This document shows positions 1 through 9,549 of a DNA stretch of 64,000 nt, in pieces (the stretch's first letter is position 1; every line of letters begins with the position of its first letter). Made by a program: the position numbers and the translations under genes. Below the pieces are notes generated by a model that was not told the origin of the DNA, searched no databases, and saw only the letters and a list, made by a program, of their open reading frames with translations. Where the stretch lies: the NCBI RefSeq assembly GCF_031085155.1, contig NZ_JAVHUL010000011.1, forward strand, positions 18,350 to 82,349. The letters are read 5' to 3'. This DNA is from Mesonia profundi. GTDB taxonomy: Bacteria; Bacteroidota; Bacteroidia; Flavobacteriales; Flavobacteriaceae.

Positions 1-225
1 GTGGAACGCACTGCCGATACGTTTGCGGTACAACGAGGAATGCAAGAATATATCTTAGCCACCAAAGATTTTATATTAAACAACACCCGAATTTCACCCA
101 AATATAAAGCGCGTATTAAACGCCTATACATGTCTCCCGAAGAAATTATGGAACTGGTGAATAAACAAGGCCCTAAAGAAACCGAAAAGAAAGTAGACAA
201 AGAATTAGAAGAAACACCATCTTAG
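1..225 (+). CDS. C-terminal end of an unidentified protein, possibly a metallopeptidase (partial)
   Basis: Only the last 74 codons are in the window, so the GTG at base 1 is the window edge and not a proven start. The visible part contains E-R-T-A-D, which fits the ExxAD pattern that supplies the third zinc ligand in M48-like gluzincins, followed by a basic stretch and a Lys/Glu-rich tail. The HExxH motif that would decide the matter lies upstream and cannot be seen. The reading frame is open to the left edge and ends just before a strong terminator. That it is a gene is fairly sure; the peptidase idea is inference. Confidence 0.55.
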   Translation: MERTADTFAVQRGMQEYILATKDFILNNTRISPKYKARIKRLYMSPEEIMELVNKQGPKETEKKVDKELEETPS

Positions 226-248
226 CACCATTTAATTTCTTTAAAACA

Positions 249-285
249 GGAAAGCCATATCACGCTAGGTCATATGGCTTTCTTT
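249..285 (+). terminator. Rho-independent terminator
   Basis: GAAAGCCATAT pairs with ATATGGCTTTC around an 11-base loop and is followed by TTT. It closes the partial gene on its left. Confidence 0.75.
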
Positions 286-317
286 ATGCTCTAAGCTAAG
301 TTAGCTATAAACAGTTT

Positions 318-1868
318 CTATTTAAAATCTTTCACGAACTCTTGAAACTCTTTGAGTTTTTCTTCTTTCATCACCTTCTCCATTTTTACTTGTCCGCCTT
401 TTTTCTTGTTGGCACCACTCCATTCATAAAAAGCTTTTAATGGGAGTATACTTACCTTTACTCCTTTTAAAGCCTTTCCTCGAGCCACCTTATAATTCTT
501 ATTGGCATCTTTAAGACTTTCATCTAGCTTCTTGGCTATCTCTTCTTCATTCATGTCAAAATCTGAATCTGAACCTATATACCATTGATGATAAAATTCA
601 TTATCAATTTTTATGGCTCCCACGGTAAACTCGGGCAACTGCACATCGTAAATTTCTTCTAACTCTTTAATGGCGTCGTTCATCTTGTTGACAGAAAGCT
701 GAGACCCCACCACATTTAGAAAAAACTTGGTTCTTCCGGTGATTTTAATTTCTGATTTTTCTTTATCTGTAAACGCGATGGTATCGCCAATAATATAACG
801 CCAAGCGCCAGAAACGGTGCTCATTAACAATACATAATCTACATCTTCTTCTACATCTTCAATACTCATCACGGGTGCTTCTTGTTTTAAAGAACCATCT
901 TCATTGATGTAATCGGGTTGAAAGGGAACAAATTCAAAGAAAATTCCATTATCGGTAATCAGTTTCATCGACTCGGTGTCGGGACGATTTTGAAACGCGA
1001 TAAATCCTTCTGAAGCCAAATAAGTATCAATCACCGTGATGGGTTTTCCTAATAAGGCATTAAAACTTTTCTCGTAAGGCTGAAAAGCTACTCCGCCAGA
1101 GGTATATACTTGTAGGTTAGGCCAAACTTCGTGAATGTTTTTTACTTGATGATGTTCAATTACTTTTTTAAGCATCAATTCCATCCAAGAAGGAATTCCG
1201 CTTAAAGCGCCAATATCCCAGGTTTTTGCATTTTTGGCAATGTGTTCTACACGCTCATCCCAATCGTCAATTTTTGCAATATCTTCTCCCGGTTTATAAT
1301 ATCCTTTAAACCAAAAGGGAATGTTACTTGCGCTTATTCCGCTAATCTCGCCTTCCAATTTTCCTTTTCGTTCTTGTAAATTGGTAGAACTTCCCAGCAT
1401 CATAATTTCTGTTTCAAAAAAATCTGATGGTAAATCAAAATTAGAAAGCGCTGCAACTTGTTTTATTCCGGCTTGACGAATGGCATCAATCATATCCTCT
1501 GTCACTGGGATACGCTTACTCGTTTTTCCTGTCGTCCCCGAGCTCAACGCGTAGTAATCTGGAGAGCCTGGCCAGGTAATGTCTTCGCTACCTTCATGCA
1601 ATTGCTGCCACCAACGCTCATTAAGCTGATGGTAATCAAAGTAAGGTACTTTTTTCTGAAATGTTTTGATGACATCTTCTGACTCTAAAATACTTGAAAA
1701 ATTATAAAACTTACCAAAAGAAGTCTCTTTTGCTTTTTCTAAAAGTTCTTTTAATACGTTTAACTGATCTTCTTGTACGTTAGCATCATCATTAGAAATG
1801 CTTCCGGTAACGTCAATCACTTTTTTTATAATCGAGCCTATAATTGCCATACGAGTGTTTTTTATCAA
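318..1868 (-). CDS. GH3 auxin-responsive-promoter family protein
   Basis: 516 aa, about the usual length for the family. GH3 proteins belong to the ANL adenylate-forming superfamily and join carboxylates to amino acids; the bacterial substrate is generally unknown. The ATP-binding loop is clear at residues 109-120 (SSGTTGKTSKRI), and the C-terminal part carries W-R-Y-I-I-G-D-T followed by a hinge-like K-I-T-G-R-T. There is no signal peptide, so the protein is cytoplasmic. The gene stands alone, separated from the PPK2 gene upstream by about 230 bases without ORFs. Family assignment is firm; the reaction in this organism is not known. Confidence 0.85.
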   Translation of the reverse strand: MIKNTRMAIIGSIIKKVIDVTGSISNDDANVQEDQLNVLKELLEKAKETSFGKFYNFSSILESEDVIKTFQKKVPYFDYHQLNERWWQQLHEGSEDITWPGSPDYYALSSGTTGKTSKRIPVTEDMIDAIRQAGIKQVAALSNFDLPSDFFETEIMMLGSSTNLQERKGKLEGEISGISASNIPFWFKGYYKPGEDIAKIDDWDERVEHIAKNAKTWDIGALSGIPSWMELMLKKVIEHHQVKNIHEVWPNLQVYTSGGVAFQPYEKSFNALLGKPITVIDTYLASEGFIAFQNRPDTESMKLITDNGIFFEFVPFQPDYINEDGSLKQEAPVMSIEDVEEDVDYVLLMSTVSGAWRYIIGDTIAFTDKEKSEIKITGRTKFFLNVVGSQLSVNKMNDAIKELEEIYDVQLPEFTVGAIKIDNEFYHQWYIGSDSDFDMNEEEIAKKLDESLKDANKNYKVARGKALKGVKVSILPLKAFYEWSGANKKKGGQVKMEKVMKEEKLKEFQEFVKDFK

Positions 1869-2100
1869 AGATAATTTTAAACTTTAATGCGTAAAAAAGC
1901 CGCTCCCTAAAAGTTTGTTAATAAAGTTATTTCTCTTTAGTGCAGTTCTTAAAAAACACATTATTAAATGCTTTTGAACTATTTTTTGTCATTTAAATAA
2001 GAAGTGAAAGAACCTTACGAGTTAAAACCGATAATTTAGAGATTACATCAAACTTTGTCTTTGCCTTTAGTTAATCATTTTTAGTTTTTAGTTGAAATAG

Positions 2101-2982
2101 CTATTCTTCTTTTAAGGCCGCTATATATTCATCTATATTCTTTTCAACTTCGGGAGAGACTGAAGGTTCTTGCACATCTTCATATTCCAACAACTTTTCT
2201 CTTAAAATTTTTGCCACTAAATACCTAGCCGCTTTTTTATCATCTGACGGAATAATGTACCAAGGTGCTTTTTCTGTAGAGGTGTTATTGATTGCTTTTT
2301 CGTAGCAGTTTTGATATTCTTCCCACAACTTTCTTTCTTCTAAATCACTTGGAGAAAACTTCCAATTTTTCTCTGGTCTTTGTAATCGTCTTAGGAGTCG
2401 GTATTTTTGTTCTTCTTTAGAAATATGAAGAAAAAACTTAAACACAATGGTACCATTATCTACCATGCCTTCTTCAAAATCTCTGATTTCGTTCATTCTA
2501 GTTTCCCAGAAATCTTCATCTATGTCTTCTAGACTATTGATATGCGGAATGTTTTCTCCTAAAATATATTCGGGGTGAACTCTAGTAACCAACACATTCT
2601 CATATTGAGTTCTATTAAAAACACCAAACTTTCCTCGTTCGGGTAAAGCTACATAGTGACGCCAAAGATAATTGTGACGCAATTCTCTTTTGGAAGGGGT
2701 TTTAAAACTATGAACCACTACTCCGCGAGAGTTAAAACCTTGAAAAACTTCTCGTATTAAACTGTCTTTTCCAGAAGTATCCATCCCCTGCAAACAAACT
2801 AACACCGAATACTTTCCATGAGCGTAGAGTTTATCTTGCCATTTTGCCAGCTTCTTTCTGGTCTTTTTTAGGGCTTTTTTCTTCTCTTTTTTATCCGCGT
2901 CAAGCGAAATAGAAGTGTTTACTTCACTTATTTTTATAGGTTGCGTTACCTTAAATTGATCTATATTAATATCTTTCATCAT
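2101..2982 (-). CDS. ppk2: PPK2-family polyphosphate:nucleotide phosphotransferase
   Basis: 293 aa. PPK2 enzymes transfer phosphate between inorganic polyphosphate and nucleotides. The Walker A segment GMDTSGKDS is at residues 66-74 and is followed by the family pattern F-K-T-P-S and W-R-H-Y. The R-L-x-R-x-x-x-P-E-K-N-W-K-F-S lid motif is also present. The N-terminal 50 residues are Lys-rich and probably wrap the anionic polymer. A single PPK2 domain of this size is of the 'PPK2-related' one-domain type; whether it prefers AMP or ADP cannot be read from the sequence. Monocistronic, divergent from the GNAT gene. Confidence 0.9.
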   Translation of the reverse strand: MMKDINIDQFKVTQPIKISEVNTSISLDADKKEKKKALKKTRKKLAKWQDKLYAHGKYSVLVCLQGMDTSGKDSLIREVFQGFNSRGVVVHSFKTPSKRELRHNYLWRHYVALPERGKFGVFNRTQYENVLVTRVHPEYILGENIPHINSLEDIDEDFWETRMNEIRDFEEGMVDNGTIVFKFFLHISKEEQKYRLLRRLQRPEKNWKFSPSDLEERKLWEEYQNCYEKAINNTSTEKAPWYIIPSDDKKAARYLVAKILREKLLEYEDVQEPSVSPEVEKNIDEYIAALKEE

Positions 2983-3059
2983 AATTGTGAATTAGAATCC
3001 TAAATATACAATCTTTAAGACACTTTATTTATTTATCTTCGCCTTCTAAAATTATCCCA

Positions 3060-3662
3060 TTGAATAAAGATGTTATTATAGACCGTGTGGCGGAGATTTT
3101 AAAGGAAACCCCGTCTGCACAAGATATTGTAAAAAAAGGAGCTGATAGAGATCGTAGATTTCACTATTTGGCGACGCATATGGTAAACAAAGCCCTAAAG
3201 AAAGATGCTCTTGTTCTTTCTGAAAACGACATGGGAATCGCTATCTTATTCAAAACCAGTAAAAAAGATAGTAATTTTTGGAATGATATTTTTCAAGAAT
3301 TAGGCCTGGTGTTTAAGGTTACCGGAGTTAAAAATGCGCTTAAAATCTTAAAAAATCAGAAGTATATTAAAAATCAACGTCCGCAAGAGGGAGAATATTT
3401 ATACTGTTGGTTTTGGGGAATCGTACAAGGAAATCGTGGCGCCGACACCCAGATTGGTAAAGAAATGAAGGATGAATTTTTACGCAGGGCAGATTTATAT
3501 AATATCCCGTTATATGCAGAAACACGTATTCGTAAAAATGTAATCGTTTACCAACGTTTTGGCTTTGAACTTTTTAATACTTGGGATCGTCCTGACGGCC
3601 ACAAAATGTGGTTCTTACGTTATGTTCCCAAAGCATTAAAGGAAAAGCAGGAGAAAAGCTAG
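3060..3662 (+). CDS. GNAT-superfamily acetyltransferase-like protein
   Basis: 200 aa with a TTG start; no in-frame ATG lies nearby. The C-terminal half has the GNAT acetyl-CoA pattern: a beta strand (YLYCWFWGIV), then Q-G-N-R-G-A-D-T-Q-I-G as a variant of the Q/R-x-x-G-x-G/A loop, and later L-Y-A-E-T with V-Y-Q-R-F-G-F-E, the usual end of the fold. The N-terminal half resembles the substrate side of bacterial GNAT proteins acting on small molecules. Substrate unknown. The stop nearly touches the convergent response-regulator gene (3-base gap). Confidence 0.7.
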   Translation: MNKDVIIDRVAEILKETPSAQDIVKKGADRDRRFHYLATHMVNKALKKDALVLSENDMGIAILFKTSKKDSNFWNDIFQELGLVFKVTGVKNALKILKNQKYIKNQRPQEGEYLYCWFWGIVQGNRGADTQIGKEMKDEFLRRADLYNIPLYAETRIRKNVIVYQRFGFELFNTWDRPDGHKMWFLRYVPKALKEKQEKS

Positions 3663-3665
3663 TCG

Positions 3666-4832
3666 CTATTTCCCTGCAAATTGCTTCACCGCTTTTTCAT
3701 CTATTTTTTGAGAAGTGCTTAAAATAATTAAGCGCTCTACCACATTTCGTAGTTCTCTAATGTTTCCCGTCCAATCGTAATCCTTTAAAAGCGCTAATGC
3801 TTCCGCAGAAAATGTTTTAACCGCCGTTCCTTGCTCTTTGGCTATTTTCTCACAAAAATAATCTACCAATAAAGGAATATCTACTTTTCTATCATTCAGC
3901 TTAGGGACTTCAATTAAGATGACCGCCAAACGGTGGTATAAATCTTCTCTGAAATTCTTTTCTTTGATTTCTTCTTTTAAGTCTTTGTTGGTGGCAGCGA
4001 TTACTCTTACATCTACCTTTATATCTCGATCGCTCCCAACCCGCTGAATTTTATTTTCTTGTAAGGCTCGCAATACTTTCGCTTGCGCGGAAAGACTCAT
4101 GTCTCCTATTTCGTCTAAGAATATAGTTCCGCCATTCGCAGCTTCAAACTTACCTGCTCTGTCTTTGTTGGCCGAAGTAAAAGCACCCTTCACGTGTCCA
4201 AAAAGTTCACTTTCAATTAATTCTGAAGGAATGGCAGCACAATTCACCTCTATCATATTCCCTTTAGATCGGTTACTTTTTTGGTGCAACCAATGCGCTA
4301 CTAATTCTTTTCCAGTTCCATTATCTCCGGTAATCAATACGCGCGCTTCGGTAGGAGCTACTTTCTCAATCATTTCCTTAATGTTGTCAATTTCGGGAGA
4401 GTTTCCTATCATTTGATAGTTTTTACCCACCTTCTTCTTCAGACGCTGATTTTCTACGACCAGTTCCTTTCGGTCTAACGCAATTCTAACCGTATTCAAT
4501 AACCGATTTAAATCTGGTGGTTTTGAAATGTAATCAAAAGCCCCTTTTTTCATGGTTTCTACGGCAGTCTCTAAATCGCCGTGTCCAGAAATCATCACAA
4601 TAGGGATTTCAGGTTTTATTTTTTTGATGGCTTCTAAGACTTCTACGCCGTCCATTTTTGGCATTTTGATGTCGCAAAGCACCAAATCGTAATCTTGATC
4701 TTTTATTTTTTCAATTCCGGCAAGGCCATCTTCTGCCTCCTCCAATTCGTAAGTTTTACTTTCTTCAGAGAGTATTTTAACCAATACTCTACGTATGGCA
4801 GCTTCGTCTTCAATTATTAAAATCTTCGGCAT
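3666..4832 (-). CDS. NtrC-type sigma-54-dependent response regulator without a DNA-binding domain
   Basis: 388 aa. Residues 1-120 form a receiver domain with acidic pair E8/D9, phospho-acceptor D54 and K104. Residues 140-370 form a sigma54-activator AAA+ domain with Walker A GDNGTGKE (169-176), the RpoN-contact loop GAFTSA (216-221, canonical GAFTGA) and Walker B F-L-D-E-I-G-D. NtrC relatives normally carry a Fis-type helix-turn-helix after the AAA+ lid. Here the protein ends about 20 residues after R-E-L-R-N-V-V-E-R and no HTH is visible. It directly follows the outer-membrane protein gene with no intergenic base, so the two are probably cotranscribed. No cognate kinase is adjacent. Confidence 0.88.
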   Translation of the reverse strand: MPKILIIEDEAAIRRVLVKILSEESKTYELEEAEDGLAGIEKIKDQDYDLVLCDIKMPKMDGVEVLEAIKKIKPEIPIVMISGHGDLETAVETMKKGAFDYISKPPDLNRLLNTVRIALDRKELVVENQRLKKKVGKNYQMIGNSPEIDNIKEMIEKVAPTEARVLITGDNGTGKELVAHWLHQKSNRSKGNMIEVNCAAIPSELIESELFGHVKGAFTSANKDRAGKFEAANGGTIFLDEIGDMSLSAQAKVLRALQENKIQRVGSDRDIKVDVRVIAATNKDLKEEIKEKNFREDLYHRLAVILIEVPKLNDRKVDIPLLVDYFCEKIAKEQGTAVKTFSAEALALLKDYDWTGNIRELRNVVERLIILSTSQKIDEKAVKQFAGK

Positions 4833-5738
4833 TTATATTTTAAATTTTATTCCTGTTCGTATATAAAATGTATTGTCGTTATCTATCACAAATACATCAT
4901 CTTTATTATTATCTCTTATTCTATATTCATTGTAAACGGTATGCCCCGCATAAAGGTAATACTGCAAATGGTCTGTAAAATAAAATTCATATCCCAGACC
5001 TAAAGTAACATTAGTCATCGAGATATTTTCTCCAGGTCTTGAATTTCCTGGAACCATCACCGGATTTTGAATGTTAGCGAAAAAATTATCTAAACTGGCA
5101 AAAGCATGCAAGTGATTTTTTTCATTAAACGTATACCTCAACAATGTTTTAGGAACTCCTAGCGTATACGACCAAGTTTCATTAACCTTTCTAAAATAGT
5201 TTATCAAAGGAAGCGGATAATTTCTTCCTGGAGTACTGGTATAAACGAGTCCCACAATCAATCGGTAAGGTTTTCCTATGATGTTACCTTTTTCGTCCCT
5301 ATTTTTTACGTCATTGATTGCATAAATAGCACCTAGATAAATAAAATCGTCTTTTTCTAAAGTGGTTTCGAAAGTGGAAGCTATTCTTGCTCCTCCCCGT
5401 GCAGCAATACGCCAATTGGTATTTTTAATTTTCTTCACATAACCAAGACTAGCCTCTATACGCTGCGTAGATTCTAATGCTCCCGTCTCAAATGGAGCAC
5501 TTTCTCTAAAATCTAAATCTAGTTTACGGTACTCTGCTCCTATCACCAAATAATCATCTTTTATTGGAATTGGAGCTTGTATAAACGCCCTAAACCTGTT
5601 CATAGATTGATCTCCATTGCTAAAGGGAACACGCATATATTCTATTCGTGCTAAATCTGTGCTTTGTGCTTGTAACTGAATAAACGAGGTGCATATGAAT
5701 GCTATTAGTAAACTAGTTAAGCTTAAGGCTTTTTTCAT
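4833..5738 (-). CDS. DUF6268-like outer-membrane beta-barrel protein
   Basis: An ATG at 5738 gives MKKALSLTSLLIAFICTSF, a clean signal peptide ending near Q-L-Q-A-Q; the longer frame to 5774 would put 12 polar residues in front, so I prefer the internal start. The rest shows alternating hydrophobic/polar strands rich in Tyr and Phe and ends in F-Y-I-R-T-G-I-K-F-K-I, typical of an outer-membrane barrel. The pattern matches flavobacterial DUF6268 proteins of unknown function. It precedes the sigma54-type regulator without a gap, so its expression may be tied to that regulator. Confidence 0.7.
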   Translation of the reverse strand: MKKALSLTSLLIAFICTSFIQLQAQSTDLARIEYMRVPFSNGDQSMNRFRAFIQAPIPIKDDYLVIGAEYRKLDLDFRESAPFETGALESTQRIEASLGYVKKIKNTNWRIAARGGARIASTFETTLEKDDFIYLGAIYAINDVKNRDEKGNIIGKPYRLIVGLVYTSTPGRNYPLPLINYFRKVNETWSYTLGVPKTLLRYTFNEKNHLHAFASLDNFFANIQNPVMVPGNSRPGENISMTNVTLGLGYEFYFTDHLQYYLYAGHTVYNEYRIRDNNKDDVFVIDNDNTFYIRTGIKFKI

Positions 5739-5847
5739 AAGGTTATTTTGGAGGCTTGTTCTTGGCTTGTCCAAGATAGAAAAATATGATTTATTCCTTA
5801 AAGGATTAACTTTTATTTGGCGCTATAGAGATTACTTTATATAAAAA

Positions 5848-7140
5848 TTAATATTTTAACCACTTAAAGAGCTCTTTGTAACTCGCTTTTTTTCCATACA
5901 TTAAAATCCCTACGCGGTAGATTTTTGCAGCCATCCAAATCACTAAAAATACGGTAGCAAATAAAATACTCAACGAAATCAACACTTCCCACCAAGCGAC
6001 TCCAAACGGAATCCGCATGAGCATCACAATAGGCGAGGTTAAGGGAATGTAAGAGAAAATCGTAGCTACAATCCCGTGCGGATTCTCAATCACCGAAAAG
6101 AAACCTACATAAATCCCCAACATTAAAGGCAAAATCACGGGAAACATAAATTGCTGCGTATCGGTTTCGCTATCTACGGCAGCGCCTATGGCTGCATAAA
6201 TAGAGCTGTATAAAAAATAGCCTCCTATAAAGTAAATTAAAAAGGCAACGGTAATAGTTCCCAATGGCAATTGTAACACATCATTAATAAATAATTGCAT
6301 TTCATCTTGGTTGATGGCAGTGGCAGCAGCCTGACCTTGAATAGAGGTGCTTTCAATCCCAAAAATCGCGGTCACCGAAAACAATAAAATGCTTCCAAAA
6401 ATAATCCAAATGAAAAACTGAGTGATTCCTGCCAAGCTGGTTCCCACAATTTTCCCTAACATCAATTGAATGGGTTTTACCGAAGAAATAATAATCTCAA
6501 CAATGCGATTGGTTTTTTCCTCAATCACACTCCGCATCACCATATTTCCATAGATAATAATAAACATCATTAATAAATAACCTGCAGCTCCGCCAAAGAA
6601 CATTTTTACATAACTAGCCATTTTTGAAGTGGTTTGCCCCGAAAAATTTTCAATTTTGATATTTACTTGTGCTTTAGAATTTTCGATAGTAGCGAGATTG
6701 ACACCCGTATTTTCTAATTTCCTATTAGAAAGAACTCCACTTATCTTTTGTTCTAAATCTGATAGGAAGAAATTGCTTGGTGCTTCTTTTGCGAAGAACT
6801 CTACATGACTGGATAGTTCTGCGTCGGTTTCTCCAGAAGGAATGTATAACAAGCCGTAGTATTCTTTTTTATCTACCGAGTCTATCGCCGTTCTCAAATC
6901 TAAATAAGAAAGATTAAGGTAGACGGTATTTTCTTGTTCTTGAAGTTGATCATACACGATATTGGAAACATCATGAACCCCTACAATTTTTTCTTCGTCA
7001 TTGTTTAAACTAGTAAGGTAAGCGATGAGCATCACCATCGCCACCATAATCACCGGACTTAGAAACGTCATCACCACAAAGGTTTTGTTTCTTATTCTAG
7101 AGAGGTATTCTCGTTTTATAATAAGTTGAAGATTACGCAT
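5848..7140 (-). CDS. ABC-2 type transporter permease, NatB-like
   Basis: 430 aa. Architecture is one N-terminal membrane helix after the basic start (I-K-R-E-Y-L-S-R-I-R-N-K-T-F), a large extracytoplasmic domain (about residues 45-175), then five or so helices, as in NatB/YhaP permeases (ABC2_membrane_3). A conserved E-E-K-T-N-R-I-V-E coupling segment is present near residue 210. It overlaps the ATPase gene upstream by 8 bases, so the two are translationally coupled and form one exporter. NatAB systems export sodium or other small solutes; the substrate here is unknown. Confidence 0.88.
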   Translation of the reverse strand: MRNLQLIIKREYLSRIRNKTFVVMTFLSPVIMVAMVMLIAYLTSLNNDEEKIVGVHDVSNIVYDQLQEQENTVYLNLSYLDLRTAIDSVDKKEYYGLLYIPSGETDAELSSHVEFFAKEAPSNFFLSDLEQKISGVLSNRKLENTGVNLATIENSKAQVNIKIENFSGQTTSKMASYVKMFFGGAAGYLLMMFIIIYGNMVMRSVIEEKTNRIVEIIISSVKPIQLMLGKIVGTSLAGITQFFIWIIFGSILLFSVTAIFGIESTSIQGQAAATAINQDEMQLFINDVLQLPLGTITVAFLIYFIGGYFLYSSIYAAIGAAVDSETDTQQFMFPVILPLMLGIYVGFFSVIENPHGIVATIFSYIPLTSPIVMLMRIPFGVAWWEVLISLSILFATVFLVIWMAAKIYRVGILMYGKKASYKELFKWLKY

Positions 7141-8062
7141 GTTGCCCTACAGTTTTAATGAATATATCGTTTACAGAAGGAATGACCTCTACAAAATGGT
7201 TCACCTCTCCCAAACTTATTAAATGATGCAGCAAATCGTTGGCGTTGCTATGATCTGGTATTTTTATATGCAATTTGGTGTCGTCGTGAATGCTATGATA
7301 ATGTGCAGGAGTTACTTCAAAATGTTGTTTTAAATCTCCAATAAATTCTTGTTGCTTCCGCGGACTTATTCCAACTTCATACGTATTAGATCTGAAATCT
7401 TTTTTTATATCTGAAACTTTTCCGTCAAGGATTTTGTTAGACTTATGAATCAATGCCATATAGTCACACAGTTCTTCTACGCTTTCCATACGATGCGTCG
7501 AAAATAAAATCGTGGCACCATCTTCTTTCAGCTGAAGGATTTGATCTTTTATAAGATTGGCGTTCACCGGATCAAAACCGCTAAAAGGCTCGTCAAAAAT
7601 GAGCAATTTAGGCTGATGGATTACGGTTACGATAAACTGAATCTTTTGAGCCATCCCTTTAGAAAGCTCCTGAATTTTCTTATTCCACCAATCGCCAATT
7701 TCTAATCGCTCAAACCAATAGTTTAATCGCTTCGTGGCTTCTTTTTTGGAAAGTCCTTTTAATTGAGCCAAATACAATACCTGCTCGCCTACTTTCATAC
7801 TTTTATACAAACCTCGCTCTTCTGGTAAATAACCTATATGCTGCACATCGCTAGGTTGCAAAGGCTCACCATCTAACAAAATCTTGCCTGTATCTGGCAT
7901 TGTAATTTGATTAATGATTCTTATAAAGGTGGTTTTCCCTGCTCCATTGGGCCCCAACAAACCAAAGATACTTTGCGCTGGCACTTCTATAGATAAGTCG
8001 TTGATGGCTTTATAATCCCCGTAAGATTTAGAAACATTTTGGGCGACGAGTAAGTTCTTCAT
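7133..8062 (-). CDS. ABC transporter ATP-binding protein, NatA-like
   Basis: 309 aa. Walker A GPNGAGKT at residues 37-44, signature L-S-K-G-M-A-Q-K (a K replaces the second G of LSGGQ, common in NatA-like proteins), Walker B L-L-I-F-D-E-P and the H-loop S-T-H-R. The C-terminal 80 residues form the DUF4162-type extension seen in NatA. First gene of the two-gene exporter operon; a diverged 162-bp repeat lies directly upstream of it. Confidence 0.9.
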   Translation of the reverse strand: MKNLLVAQNVSKSYGDYKAINDLSIEVPAQSIFGLLGPNGAGKTTFIRIINQITMPDTGKILLDGEPLQPSDVQHIGYLPEERGLYKSMKVGEQVLYLAQLKGLSKKEATKRLNYWFERLEIGDWWNKKIQELSKGMAQKIQFIVTVIHQPKLLIFDEPFSGFDPVNANLIKDQILQLKEDGATILFSTHRMESVEELCDYMALIHKSNKILDGKVSDIKKDFRSNTYEVGISPRKQQEFIGDLKQHFEVTPAHYHSIHDDTKLHIKIPDHSNANDLLHHLISLGEVNHFVEVIPSVNDIFIKTVGQHA

Positions 8063-8090
8063 AGTTACTTTTGAGGGGATAAAGGTAATG

Positions 8091-8252
8091 ATACCAAATT
8101 AAACAAATAGTGTCGCTATTAAATCGTTTCTTTTATGCTTACTTTTTATTAAAATGATTACCATAACAAAGGCTATGCTAATCATTTTTAATTTCAATTA
8201 AACATAAAATAATTCAATTTTTTAATACGACATTACGTATTTAAATTGGTAT
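8091..8252. repeat. MITE-like 162-bp inverted-repeat element, copy 1
   Basis: The segment begins ATACCAAATT and ends AAATTGGTAT, so the termini are inverted repeats. Its middle is a second hairpin, AAAATGATTA against TAATCATTTT, around the core CAAAGGCTATG. Copy 2 at 22077-22238 has exactly the same length, the same termini, TGTCGC at the same offset (bases 21-26) and AAGGCTATGC at nearly the same offset (79 against 80). No ORF lies within. It is probably a non-autonomous mobile or REP-type element that has decayed. Confidence 0.7.
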
Positions 8253-8275
8253 AAACGACCTGTTTTAAAACACAA

Positions 8276-8361
8276 AACCCACCCTTAAATCTTTTGGAAA
8301 TAAGGATGGGAAAAAATTGCTATGAAAAAGAAAAATATCACTATAATTAAATAGTGATATT
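8276..8361 (-). terminator. Two tandem hairpins downstream of dnaJ
   Basis: Read on the minus strand, AATATCACTAT pairs perfectly with ATAGTGATATT (8334-8361) and is followed by TTTTTCTTTTTC. A second stem (CCCA and CCTTA with TAAGG and TGGG, 8278-8311, one mismatch) follows, with TTTTGTGTTTT after it. Both fit termination of the grpE-dnaJ transcript. Confidence 0.7.
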
Positions 8362-8394
8362 CAAATATATATAAAATTTTGTTAATAGACAGGA

Positions 8395-9528
8395 TTAAGA
8401 AAACATATCTTTAACTTTTTCGAAAAAGGATTTATCGCTTTTTTCAGGATTTGGTTCGAAATTAGTATCTCCGCTCATCTTTTCAAAAAACTCTTTTTGC
8501 TCTTTAGAAAGTGTTTTGGGAGTCCATACATTTACATGAACTAATAAATCTCCTTTCCCATAACCATTGATACTTGGAATTCCTTTTCCGCGTAAGCGTA
8601 AAATTTTCCCGCTCTGTACCCCTGGTTCTATTTTGATACGTACTTTGCCATTTACCGTTTGTATGTCTTTAGATTCTCCTAAAGCAGCTTCAGAAAAACT
8701 CACATATAAATCGTAATGCAAGTTATCGCCTTCGCGTTGTAATTGCTCATGTTCTTTTTCTTCTATAGCGACCAATAAGTCTCCAGCAATACCATTTCCT
8801 GGGGCATCATTCCCTTTACCAGCTACTTTTAACTGCATTCCTTCTACCACTCCAGGTGGAATTTTGATAGAAACAGTTTCTTCGTGCACTTTAAATCCTT
8901 GGGCATCAGCATCGGCAGATTTCTTGTCGATCATTTGTCCAGAACCACCACATACATTACATGGAGAAGCGGTTTGCATTCTTCCTAAAATCGTATTGGT
9001 TACACGAGTCACTTGTCCAGAACCACCACAGGTAGAACAGGTTTTATACGTAGTTCCTTCCGCTTGAGTTTTTCTTTTAACCTTTATCTTTTTCTCTACG
9101 CCATTGGCGATTTCTTCTAGAGTAAGTTTCACGCGAATACGCAAGTTGCTTCCTTTGGCTCGACGCTGACCGCCACCAAAACCTCCAAAACCACCAGAGA
9201 AACCTCCGCCGCCGCCAAAGCCGGAGCCAAAAATGTCTCCAAACTGACTAAAGATATCGTCCATATTCATGCCCCCGGCACCGCCGCCAAAGCCTCCAGA
9301 ACCATCAAAAGCCGCGTGCCCCATTTGGTCGTAGCGTGCTCTTTTGTCAGGGTTGCTCAATACATCATAAGCCTCTGCTGCTTTTTTGAACTTCTCTTCC
9401 GCTTCCGTGTCATCTGGATTTTTATCTGGATGATATTTCACGGCCTTTTTCCGGTAAGCTTTCTTTATTTCGGTTACAGAAGCGCTCTTGCTTATTTTTA
9501 ATATGTCGTAATAATCTTCTTTCATCAA
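8395..9528 (-). CDS. dnaJ: Chaperone DnaJ (Hsp40)
   Basis: 377 aa (start may be the second Met). DnaJ delivers unfolded proteins to DnaK and stimulates its ATPase. The J domain has H-P-D at residues 33-35, followed by a G/F-rich linker (about 70-125) and two C-terminal substrate-binding domains. The zinc region has only two CxxCxGxG-type motifs (CSTCGGSG and CNVCGGSG), where E. coli DnaJ has four, so only one zinc site can form. I recall the same reduction in other flavobacterial DnaJ proteins, so it is probably lineage-typical. Cotranscribed with grpE upstream; dnaK is not nearby. Confidence 0.96.
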   Translation of the reverse strand: MMKEDYYDILKISKSASVTEIKKAYRKKAVKYHPDKNPDDTEAEEKFKKAAEAYDVLSNPDKRARYDQMGHAAFDGSGGFGGGAGGMNMDDIFSQFGDIFGSGFGGGGGFSGGFGGFGGGQRRAKGSNLRIRVKLTLEEIANGVEKKIKVKRKTQAEGTTYKTCSTCGGSGQVTRVTNTILGRMQTASPCNVCGGSGQMIDKKSADADAQGFKVHEETVSIKIPPGVVEGMQLKVAGKGNDAPGNGIAGDLLVAIEEKEHEQLQREGDNLHYDLYVSFSEAALGESKDIQTVNGKVRIKIEPGVQSGKILRLRGKGIPSINGYGKGDLLVHVNVWTPKTLSKEQKEFFEKMSGDTNFEPNPEKSDKSFFEKVKDMFS

Positions 9529-9549
9529 ATTAATTTTTTATGAGAATGC

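Noticed and set aside
9316..9501. Plus-strand frame opposite dnaJ, and many similar short frames opposite or inside known genes
   Set aside because: They lie fully within well-identified genes on the other strand or in another frame and show no domain or start-site support.
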